Below, one piece after another: positions 39,501-50,644 of a stretch of DNA of 64,000 bases. Origin of the DNA: Ziziphus jujuba. Its lineage: Eukaryota; Streptophyta; Magnoliopsida; Rosales; Rhamnaceae. The notes below the pieces were generated by a model. That model had not been told where the DNA came from and searched no databases. It saw only the letters and a list, made by a program, of their open reading frames with translations. The position numbers and the translations under genes were made by a program. The DNA lies in the NCBI RefSeq assembly GCF_031755915.1, contig NC_083387.1, positions 10,747,001-10,811,000 of the forward strand, read 5' to 3'. Each line of letters begins with the position of its first letter. Within the stretch, counting starts at the first letter, position 1.

Positions 39501-42500
39501 AGAGTTTCCAACATAAAGAATATAAAAGAAACCGAAAGTCTAACCATGATTAAAAAAAGTTACAATAAACGAAAAAGAAAAGAATAAGAATAATAAAATT
39601 TATAATGGGTCAAGAATTTTCTTTTATATATTAAAAAAAAGTGGACCAGTTAGAGCCAACTAATTAGTTTGTAAACAGAGGATTTCTACATCTTCAAAGT
39701 AAAATAATTTTAATAGGAAACAATCTTATTTATAGCTTTGTATCTTAATGATAAATATATGCTTCATGGTTGAAATAAAATAATCATTACACTATTAATG
39801 AATATAGTTGAGCCTATGCATAAAAATCCATCACATTATTAATATAGACCATATTTTTACAGTTTAATTATAGTTGAGCAAAGTATATGAGAGCCTTTTT
39901 GTTTCCTAAGGCTGATATTAATTAACTACTTGGAAAATCAACCTTATTACAAAGTTTATCATAATTATAAGATAAAATTCAAATTTCAACAGTTTGTTCA
40001 TACATCTGACGAAATCAAATCAAGTCTCAAAATAGAAATCACTTTGAAAAAAAGTCCCACGTAAAGTGAAGCAAACCTGTGTGAAGATCTTGAAGCGTGC
40101 TGAGCCATAGCTCCTCCCAAAGAACAGTAACATTTCCCAGCTCATTTATCATAAGCTGAACATCCTGAACCAATCTTGGATAAAGTTTACTCTACATATA
40201 ACACAATAATTTTTTAATCACTCCATGTTCTACTTCGACCAAGCAAGTTCTAATTCAGATGAGTATAACTCAACATAATCATGAATTATATGCATGAGAA
40301 TATCAAAGGCATAAATCTAAAGGACTATACGTAATTGGTACAACTAATGTTAAGAATAGCAATGATACATGGCAAGCAGTTTCAACTTCATATCAACTTC
40401 ACTTTCACACTAGAAACAACTTATACATGTGCCATATTATCATGAAAGTATGCTGCCTAATGTGCAAAATTTAATCTTCAATGACATTGCCCTTCATACT
40501 TTCACATCTTATTAAGCACAACAAAATTTTACAGGATGTGCATAATAAGGGCTTTCTGACTGAAAAAGATGTGCAAACAACTAAAAAATCTTAAGTTACA
40601 TTTTGTGAAAAAATAACCAGAAACTACTGAACAACTACCGTTTGTAACATGTTTGGTTTTTGGTTCTATATTTTTTTTTTCTAAATAAATTGTATGTAGT
40701 TTGCTTACTTGAACTGTTTGTTAGTGAAAGTTAGTGATGGTTAGAGCTTGTTAAACATCTTAATTGACTACAAATCTGAGGGAAGAAAAAAAAAAAAAAA
40801 ATTTAACATCAAATGAAACACAATTTGCAATTGATATGTCTAACAAACTCTAACTGCCACTAATGAACATTAACAAACAATTCAAGTAAGCATACTATAC
40901 ACAATTTAGTGGGGGGGAAAAAAACCAAAAAGAAAAGACAAAAAACAAACACATTAACAAACGGCACCTAAAATTTTTAATTATTATGTTTTTGTAATAT
41001 ATTCAGCCAACAACAAGCCAGAAACAGTACCAAATTACAACTTCCAAAACAGAAAAAAAGTGAAATTACATGTGTCAACTACCTGAATCAAAGAGGTGAA
41101 AACAGTTTAGAAAGTTCTATGCATATGCACCCAAATGAGGGTAACCATTTATTTTATTTTATTTTATTTTTTTAATAACATAAGCACAGAAATGAGAAGC
41201 AAATCAGCAAAAGTAATTCCTATTACCAGACAACTTAGTATATGTTGGAGCTCCTCTGCAGGCTTCTCTTCATTAGCATTCACATCAACTAGGGTAGGAT
41301 AAACAACGGGTGAAGGAGATTGCTTAGCCAGCATCATCAGTAAGCCCTCCAACTGATTCCGTACGGTTTGCTCAGGATGAGAAGTTAGCCGAGCAAATAA
41401 TTGTGGTGTCACTTCCTACAAACCAATACATTCCATCGAAAATGGTATATTATTTTATGGGCAATTTGTTCAAATAAAATATTTGAAGAAAGTCATATAT
41501 TTTCCATAAAACTAAGTAGTATGTTTTGACAAAAAAAGACTAATATAACCATAATTTGTTGAAACAAGAAAGAAACAAACAAAAAAATCCTTAAACAAAC
41601 AAAAAAATCCTTATCATCTATCATTCTTTTTAATTTTCTTCAGTAACCAGCAAACAAGGTTTCTTTTCAGACCAGCACTAGCTACAACCTTGCAGAGGAG
41701 AAATGTTACCTGTCTGCAAGGTCAGGACTCAGGTTAGGGTTCTAGTTGGTGACCGCATTTCATAAAAGTATTTTGTGTTTTTTTCTTTAGACATTCAATT
41801 TTTAAGAAATGGCACTTATGTCTTATTATGTTCATTACAATGAACTAGTTCTCAATTTTTCCAGAAAACCTGCTATTTTTCAGTGAAGTTCCTCCAAATT
41901 ACTCTTATATTACCTAACTAAAAATTACAAGGCAGCACATTGGACAATGAACAACATCTCACCTGCCATGGTGATAGAGGAACAGTCGAAAGATCAGGTT
42001 CCAGTGTCTCTTTTAACTCTGCCCCATAGTTGAGAAGAATATGCAGGACATACAATGTAGCCCTTAGGGTATAGCTGCCAGTTTTCTGTTTCAATGACTC
42101 ACAATCAAAGCCAGCCAAGTGATTATCACAAATCTTTGTATATGAATATGAAAGATATTGTACAAAGCCATGAGCTGCATGCCCAAAGAGGGACACCCTT
42201 CTCCTCCTCAAATGCAACCAAAGACTTAGTAATTCATCAACTACAGCCAATATCTCAGATTCATTTAGGCTGAAACTTGTACTTAGGAAAGAAATCTTTA
42301 ACCGAGAAGCTACAGTAGCAGATAAGCATTCATCACCCAGGTTTTCTGTACCAGGTGCCCCAGCTGAAGTTTCAATAATATTCACTACTTGCTGTACCAA
42401 GGCCTTCACAGGCTTGTCAATGCTCAAATTCCGCTCTCCCCGTTCATCGACAAAACTGTTACCACCATCCTTGTTCTGGAAGATCTGTGAAATCATAGAT

Positions 42501-45500
42501 TCCGCTCTTGCAATCTCATCTTCAGTTAACTTGAATCTCCCAGGTAGAATTTCAGGGACTAGAATAGGAGAAAATGAACATGCCTCAAGGACATTTTCAT
42601 GAGGATTAAAGAGAGAGTCTCTAGCTTGATTAAAACACCAAAAAGCATAAGAAATCCATGATTTTCCCATGGTGGGACAAAGCTGGGTAGACAATTTTGT
42701 AGCTGAACCCACAATTTCCTCAATAACTGAACCAACAGATGGTCCAAAGCTTAGGTTCTCATCACTGGAGGAGGGTCTACTTCTGCCAAAATTAGAATAA
42801 GCCCTATCAAAGTCTGAACACATCTTGAGAACGATTACATCCAGCCTTAATTCTGAATAATTCTGTCTTAACCAACGTGAGAGTTTCAAGCATGCTTTTG
42901 CCTTCAAACAACTTTCATCAGCCTCAGAAACTACAGATGCCGAAGAAACCATGCAAGGACGCACAAACGACCAAAGGTTTGTAAAAGCATCTTCAAATTT
43001 GTTTTCAGCATGCATTAGCATGATGCCCTCAAACTGTAAATACGAAACAAGGAAATCATGGGGTTTTTCTTCTAAGCAACTTGACATGTGATCCTTCAGA
43101 TAGCTGTTCAAACGATGTGCTAATGTAAGGTTTCTTTTTTTACGAGCTAAATTCAACAAATTCATACAGAACTTTATAGTAACTGAAGAAGTTGGGAAAA
43201 TGGCTTGATAGACCCGGAGAAGTTTTAACCAGGGGTTACAGTCTTGATAAATTCTACTTATTGGGGATTGCATGGATTGGACATATGAACTTAAAATTGA
43301 TGGCATTTGTTCTGATTCAGTTTGGCCACCTTTGAGCTTATAACCTTCCTCAAAAGCAAAAATGCAATGCAACTGGGTGGCGTATGCTGCTGCCTCCTCT
43401 AACCCATCAAGCGGCAAAACAGACAGTATTTCTTCCAGCATTGACCTGGCCTTATGTAATTCAGGTAGCACCTTTTCTTCCATGCCCGCATTTTCAAGAA
43501 GCATTGCCTGTAAAAGCATTTGCTCACTCCTTTGCAAGGCCAGTTTGGGATCAAGTGTGAGCTCACTGCTACTTTTCGGTGTCAAATCAAGGCATGCCCA
43601 TGCTGCCTGAAAATCACCCTCATCATAACGTGCCAAGGCATGGATTGCATTAATTTCATTGCCTGTTGTAGTTAGAGCACCAGAATAACCCTTCCCAGCA
43701 TGCTTAGCACGAAGTGTTTGCAAGTCTACCAGCCAGGATTCTAGAGATTTCCAGTCACACACAGCACTATAACTCTCAATGATACGTGAAATGGCAAACT
43801 GTACACCATCAGATCCCATAGAACCAAGTGACTCCTCACTCTGTAGCAAGTGAATAAAGTGAGCAGCAGCTTTTTCATACCGACCTTCTGCCTGATATAC
43901 AAGCCCAGTAATCCATGAAAAGGGTCCCAATGTTCCACTATTACTTAGAGATTCCTCCCCAAACAAGGCAGAAAATGTCATTGAAACCCATTTTTGTAAC
44001 CCAACCAAAGCCTCAGAGTCATGACTCTTGCACAAAGCCAATGCCATGTGACGCAAAACCCTCAAGATATCAGCAGAAAATCTACCCCTGATATTGTGGA
44101 GGTTATCAGCTAACTGGGCCCTAGACTTTTCCTTTAAAGCAGAGGCCACGATGTTCCTAAGCTCCTGCAAACGCAGAGTACAGTATTGAATTGTAGCATC
44201 ATGGCATTGTAGAGCCAATCCAGCATTCATCATTGGCTCACATATCCGAGAAAACCACTCCTCACAAACTTTCTTGTTAGCTCGAAAGAACAAGGAACTA
44301 GGGCGAGTAGCTGATGGTAAAACAGAAGAACCCTCATAAGCGTTATAAACATTTTTCTTTAGGGCTTCAACAAAATCCAACAATAACCTCATTGGTAACA
44401 AGTGAGCACCAGAAGCCCCTATCATACTTAAGTTGCTATCACTTTGCTCGCTATCAAGCTGCAGTAAGTGTGCAACGTCCAAAAGCATTCTCTCTAATGC
44501 CGCAAAAGTCTGGGTAGGCCCACCCAGGTTAGTTCGAAGGCGTGTGGAAATACAATACCTAGCTGCTTCATGTACAGCCCACCAGGCACCAGCCAGATTA
44601 TTAACTGAGCAATTTTTTTCAAGAATATCTTCATCCACTTTGCTGTCCAACCATACAACATTGGCAACAAAACTTCCTGTTTCTTCAAGTTGACTTAAGA
44701 CTGATTCTTTTGAACAGCAATGAATTAACCGTTGGATCCAAGAAGAAAGAGGCACCTTCCATCTTTGTGAAATGAAACTTAGTAAGGAAACAAGTTGTTG
44801 TGCATGAAGTTTCTGATTCAGCTGCTTCAAGGCAAAAACTTGCTTCCAATGCAAATCAGAATTATCTCCCAACCTAAGATCAAAAGTCCTGAACAGAGTA
44901 GATGTCCCATAATCACACAGACCAGATGCATACATTGTAGTAGGCAAAACTTGAGCGAGCAGCTTCACAAATGAATATTTTATCTCACTATCTGGATCAC
45001 CAAGTTTTTCTAGGACCACTATAGCTATGGGATAAAAGTACATGGGATGTACAAGCCTTGCCTGTAGTAGCAGTTCCATAACTAATGCAACATGTGCCCT
45101 CACTTTTGGCTCCCTGTCAGATGCAGCATCCAAAACTGAGGAAACCATATTCTTAATAATCCCAACACAGCCATAAGCTTCATAGAAACAAGTTTCTCTG
45201 CTAGATTTCTTAGAGATAGAAATAACATTCTCACAGAATCTTTGAATCCAACTGAGAACTACTACTTTAACTGCAAGGGGAGAAGAAACAAGGAGACCTT
45301 TAACAAAAAGAATATTATACTTCTTCAGATGCTCAACAATGACAGCTGAATGCCCACCGTTTTGATTACTTATAGAGCACTTGCTCCAGAATTCAACTGT
45401 GGTTAGCCTGTCCAATGTCTTGAGAACATTGACTTGCAACTCTGTACATGCCTGAATAGGGAAATCAAAAGGATTAAGCTTCTCAATAATAAATGACAAC

Positions 45501-47463
45501 AACTTTTCTGACCTCTCAAGACATAATGTTGCAACATCTGGTTGGCCAATTAAACTACCATCCCCACCCAATAAAACACATGTTAACAAAACCTCCAGAT
45601 CAAATTTGATGAGTGCATACAGTTCAGGTTTTGAATAGCATTTTGTACACCCAATACTACTCAACCCATCTCCATGACCCAAATTCTTTCCTAGCATTCC
45701 CTTCAGAAATTCCAGCTCCTCTGCCAGTGAAGTCACTGCTTGTTGGACAACTTCATTATTTCCATGCTGAAGTAAGAAAACATATGTGGCAGCAGAACTT
45801 CCTGTTACTAAGTGATTTGGATGAAGACGCAGAAGAGATGCTGGTGCATCAAATTGCAATATTTTTAGCACAACTGATGGAAGGAGGCCAAATTTTTGCA
45901 GAGATAGTAACTGGAGATTAGTTTTTAAAACCCCATGAACTTGAAAGGATGTAATCTTTCCAGCTCCTCTTGGTTGGCTGGTGCACTCTGTTTCCAAGCT
46001 TTGAAATAAGATATCAACTGTATGCGGATAAAAGTTGGAAAATCTTTCGCATAATATTTCTGCCAAGAGAGTCAAACACTTCCATGAATCCCCAATCCAT
46101 TCCGCCCATCCAAATTTCTGCCCAACAGTAGATAAGCATCCCAACAATCGAGGAACCATTCTGCTGAGCGGTTCACTTATTTGTTCAAGTAAATTCATTT
46201 CCAGCAACCCAGAAGCAGTGGACTGCAAAACTGATGAAAAACAAGAAAGCAGTGCAAGCAACCTTCGAAATTGCTGTGGAGTTCCAGGACCTCCATCCTG
46301 AAGCAAAGCATCCATATCACCTAAGAACTTCGACAGCAAACCTAGTGAAAACTGCAAATTACCCACCCAATGTTTCTGAAATTGCAAAAAACTATCCATA
46401 ATGATTTGTCTATCGGATTCAGCAAGGTCTGGTACCAATGCCCACCCTAGAAGCAGATCAACAATATCAAGAAAATGAGGTTGGAAGGTTCTTGAAAACT
46501 TCAATGAAATCAGAGTTAGAACACCTAGAAGTGGGTGTAATAAATTCAAGGAGGTCCTCTCATCCTCAAGAAGTACTTGACATGCTTTGAGAATTGGCAA
46601 AGCATATCTCTCAATTCCACCAGCGTCTCCGACATTAAGAAACTCCCTCAAGCTGTCCAATGCAAATTCTGTTGTTCCATCACCAGCAAGAACATTGCTA
46701 AGCAATGGCAATGCCCAACCAATGTAGCGATCAACCAAACTTCCAAGTAAAACATGGTTCTGTCTGCCATTCGATGTTAAAGGGATGGAGCAAACCACAG
46801 CACAAAGAGCACCGTATGCTACAGCTGAAGCCTGTCGCACTGAATACGACCTGAAATGCAATTTCCAGAAGTTACATACATGAAACCATAACTTCAGCCA
46901 AAAACAATAATTACTCAACTTCTTAACAATTCAAAGCATGATTCGCAAATTCCCAAATTTAAGTGTAATATAGAGCTTAATTCCTTAACTTTCCAAAATT
47001 TTCTCAGTATCAAACAAAAAATCAACTAATCCAGCAAAACTTATCCACTTAAACGACTACTTCAAGGCACTAAATTTCTCACATATTTTTAACTAATTAA
47101 CGAAATTGATAAAAAAAAAAATTAAATAAATAACAATAATACCTCATCACAAAAAAAAAAAAAAAAAAAAAGGAAAAAAAAATTAAGAAAGCATTCAAAA
47201 TCGGAATAATGCAAAATTCTTTACTTGTCAGAGAGAAGCTGAGAGAATCCCTGGGCAAGAAAAGTGGCTGAGTGAGTGACGAGGAGCGAGTTCGACGGGT
47301 AAATGATGGCACGGTGAAGCGAATTAATGGCGGCGAGTCTACTGGAGTCATCGTCGTCGGAGTTAGAACCGCCGGCGGAGGAGTTACCGGAATCGTCCTT
47401 GGGAAGCGCAACAGAGAGAAGCGCCGCTAGTTGCTGCTGTTGATGGTGAAGTCCCTGCATCAT
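30065..47463 (-). CDS. SMG1: SMG1, PI3K-related kinase of nonsense-mediated decay
   Basis: Fifteen coding exons, in gene order: 47463-47225, 46850-41963, 41415-41227, 40191-40077, 39150-38097, 37793-37346, 36915-36862, 36706-33850, 33739-33626, 33412-33282, 33063-32971, 32295-31999, 31919-31262, 30317-30242 and 30164-30065. They total 3770 aa, with phases agreeing at every junction. Human SMG1 is of similar size. Exon 2 alone is 4.9 kb and encodes the HEAT/FAT solenoid. The kinase domain is in exons 5-6: KLVILGSDGQ (about 1985), catalytic loop GLGDRHLDN (2178-2186) and the DFG-like HIDYN with Asp 2200. A long, partly coiled insert of about 1,400 residues follows, then an acidic Ser-rich stretch in exon 13. 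The FATC end is GKNPYAMLVLRR... to YEGWTPWI. SMG1 phosphorylates UPF1 to trigger NMD. Arabidopsis thaliana has lost this gene, so an intact copy is informative. One donor (exon 10, GTCTGC) is weak. Confidence 0.95.
33491..33524. repeat. (GT)n(GA)n microsatellite in a SMG1 intron
   Basis: About ten GT units followed by about seven GA units lie in the intron between coding exons 9 and 10 of SMG1, preceded by a short GC alternation (GCGCGCG). Confidence 0.85.
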
Positions 47464-47824
47464 TCAACGTCCCACGCTCTGCTCATACCTTCTCATCTCT
47501 CTTTGCTTTCTCTTCAATTTACTCTGCTCTTAACCAATATATATACTTTCTATTTTTTATTTTATTTATCTGAAAATTTACAATTCCACGTGGAATTTAG
47601 AATGTGACGTGGCAGACCACCACGGTCCACCACACCAGAGGGAATAGTTTGACAAGCCGACTTTCTATCTATCGTCTCCTTCCTTTCTATAAAACCCTAG
47701 AAAACAAACAAACTCCGAGGTTTGGCAAAATCGAGTTTTTCTATCAAAGCTCATCGAATTTTCCGAGCAATTTTTTTTTTTTTTTTGGATTCAGAAGTCT
47801 CTGGACTTGGCAACAAAAAAAACG
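47464..47824. promoter_or_regulatory. Bidirectional promoter between SMG1 and DPH3
   Basis: The start codons of SMG1 (minus) and DPH3 (plus) are only 361 bp apart. A minus-strand TATA (47538-47544, TATATAT, with CCAAT/ATTGG beside it at 47533-47537) serves SMG1. A plus-strand TATAAAA (47688-47694) serves DPH3. Between them are a perfect G-box CACGTG (47587-47592) and a TGACGTGGC bZIP-type site (47605-47613). Both genes are housekeeping RNA/translation functions, so co-regulation is plausible; that part is inference. Confidence 0.7.
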
Positions 47825-48082
47825 ATGTCGTACGACGACGTGGAGATCGAGGACATGGAGTGGAACGAGGAGCTTCAGGCTTACACGTACCCTTGCCCTT
47901 GCGGAGATTTGTTTCAGATCACCAAGGACGACCTCAAGCTCGGGGAAGAGATAGCTCGGTGCCCTAGCTGTTCGCTTTACATCACCGTCATATACAACAT
48001 GGAGGATTTCTCCGGTGAACCTGATCGGAAAACCAACAAGGGCCTCGAACCGTCCAAGCAGCAAACCGTCACCGTTGCTTGA
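47825..48082 (+). CDS. DPH3: DPH3, CSL zinc-finger protein (Kti11)
   Basis: The 85-aa protein starts at the ATG at 47825; the in-frame TTG at 47807 is not a likely start. It is the CSL zinc-finger family from end to end: MSYDDVEIEDMEWNEE at the N-terminus, then CPCGD with Cys 24 and 26 and CPSCS with Cys 46 and 49 as metal ligands, then LYITVIYN. DPH3 passes electrons to the Dph1-Dph2 iron-sulfur enzyme in the first step of diphthamide synthesis on elongation factor eEF2. It also serves the Elongator pathway of tRNA wobble-uridine modification. The length is typical. It is intronless in its coding part. A 3' UTR intron is possible, since sequence at about 49590-49609 looks like an acceptor (TCTTTGCAG), but no transcript is at hand. 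It is divergent from SMG1. Confidence 0.93.
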   Translation: MSYDDVEIEDMEWNEELQAYTYPCPCGDLFQITKDDLKLGEEIARCPSCSLYITVIYNMEDFSGEPDRKTNKGLEPSKQQTVTVA

Positions 48083-50644
48083 ATCTCCATGTTAGTTATT
48101 ATTGCCAATTTTTGAATTTTTAAGTATTTCTTTGTCGTTTATTGCCTTTTATTTTTTATTTTGGATGTTATTGGTTTGGTTTTGAAATTGCGTAGAATAT
48201 AAAAACAACTTTGTTTACTGTTGTTAAAGTTAAATAACATTTACATGGTTGTCTTGCAAAGGCGCCAATATATGGCCATTGATGTTCAAGATGTTATATG
48301 TTACAACTCCATCATGTGTTTTTTCTCCCAGAAGGAAATTGGATTTTAAAAATTTAGATAGAAATTTTTATTTATTTATTTATTTTTTTTGTACTATTAG
48401 AGAACCTTTCCTGTAGCTGTCTGTGAATGACTTGCATATGGGTCTTTTGGATGATGCAGGGAAAAGAAGGGAAATTTTGCAGAAGTATTTTATAAAGGGC
48501 TTTAGCTTTACTTTTAATTTCACTCTTTTTTGAACGGTATTCAAACATAACTTGCAGAGGTTAGGTTAAGGTGAAAAATAATAATAACCTCGTGAAACTG
48601 TTGCTCAATCATGAAACGTGTACTGGTTGTTTCAATTTCTGAGTAATTCGGCAATATTTGGCTCGATTATGGTTCATGAAGTTTGGAAAGCAAGATAAAT
48701 GCTGATCTTGTTTTCTATCTTTTTTTAATTACCCCTTGAGGAAGGATTACCATAATGTTGTGGCATCTCCCATTTCTAGTTCCACTGATTTTTGTTTTCT
48801 GGTTACGTATCGTCTGGAAAATGTTAAAGTTTAGAAGGGTTTGGTTTTCAAAATCTACTTTATTGGAATTAGTTTTTTAAAATCAATGTTTTTCACGGTT
48901 TGGCCAGTTTTAAAAATAAATTTAAAAAATATTAAAATAATATTTTTAATTTTTAATTTTTTAGTTTTGAAAATTCTTTTTAAATAAACATTATTGTTTT
49001 CAAAAAATAAATAAAAATAGTTTATTTTTTTATTTTTAAAATAATATTTTAAAAATTAAAAACAAAAAAATGGTCAAACAGTCAATGTTTCTTTAATTAT
49101 ATTTGGTTATATTTGAGGAGTAATAAAAAAATTAGAATTTGTATATGATTAAATTTAATATTATATTTAATTATTCACTAACTTTACTAGGCCTCATGTG
49201 AATTGACAATAGTTCTTTAATTCATTTTCCTGAGTTTCTTGCATACTGTTTGGATAGCTAGTCTTTCATCGTATAGTGTATTTCAAATGAAATACCTAAA
49301 CCTAAACTATTTGCTCTTTGTATGCGAGACAACGACCGAGAAACAATGTTTTGGAAGGAATATTTTTCCTACTTTGTATTGTACTTTGGAATGCTCTGAG
49401 TAATGGTTTAAGAGTCCATTGTACATTTCCATAAGCACGTTTTAAGTTCTAGTTATCTAAATGGCAGATGTTATTTATTTATGTTTCAAGGTTCGTAACA
49501 ATTTCTATTCCAAAGGGTGATAAATTATAATTCATTTATTACCTCCTATGGGCTTTTTTTTGACAGTGTCTTAATGAATAAGCTATAATGCTTTTCCTGT
49601 CTTTGCAGTGACATGCAATGGAGGTGGCAAAGTGGCAGACGATAATTCCAAAGTTTTGTTAGAGCTTGACTAGTTATGAAGTATGTGAGGGAGTGATAGA
49701 TATGGAAAATTATTTTGTATTTAACCATGAAAATGGGAAAGAAGGGAGAGTGAAATGATGAGATTTACATACGATTTTCAGAACCATTGTTGTCATGTAC
49801 CAGAAGAAACTATTATTTGTTATGGTTACGCTGAAATATATCTGAATGAATAGTTTAATGCAAGTTTAGTTTTGTATTAATTTGAAGTAATTTTGGAGAA
49901 TTAAATTAACACCTCTTTCAATGACACACCAAGTTAGCCTATCTCAAATTCATACCGTCTGATAGTAAAAATAGAAACAGGAAAATAAACGTATGGTAGT
50001 GGCTCGAACTTATATGAATGTGAATGTTTTAACGAATCTTTTTGATAAAAAAAAAAGAAACAAGGTAAGAACTATAAGCTTTGCGTTTGGCTAAAAATGA
50101 TTCTCTGAAAGAACAATAAGATGGAAGTTATATACATAATTTTATGATTCTCTTTTTATTTGATAAGCATAATTTTTAAGATTAGAAATTTCATTCGTAT
50201 TATCTTAGTCCTTTTAAAATCTATCAATTATTATTCACAGTGCAATTAATATGTTTTATAATCTCCTGTTGAATAATATTTTTCCTTTGCAACCAAAAAT
50301 AAATCAATTGTAATTTAAAGTTATGTTTAAAAAAGAATTGATAATGTAATTCAAAATCATGGGCACAAAAGCATTTTTACAAAATAATGTCCCCGTAATT
50401 TTATAAGTCCTGTATGTGAGGTTTTTATATGCATACAATTTCGTTTTCCTTGACCGCTTCAAATAGAAGTACATCCTCTGTTTCTTTGCTAGCAGAAATC
50501 ATAATTTGGGGCCAGAATTCAAAGCAACTCGCGGCAAAACATTTCCGTTTCTTCTTCTGATTTTGTCTTTAATCGGTCGGAGCTCGTTCTCTTTCCCTCT
50601 CTCTTTTTATCCTTCACTCACTTCCTCTATTTCTCTCGCCGTCA
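48083..50644. other. Intergenic DNA between DPH3 and the PPR gene
   Basis: AT-rich and without a supported coding gene. A stretch after TCTTTGCAG at 49609, running to about 49850, looks more transcript-like than its surroundings. It might be a second, non-coding exon of DPH3. The 49.0-kb part has runs of TTTTTAA/AAAATT of no clear origin. The PPR leader probably lies after 50500. Confidence 0.5.
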
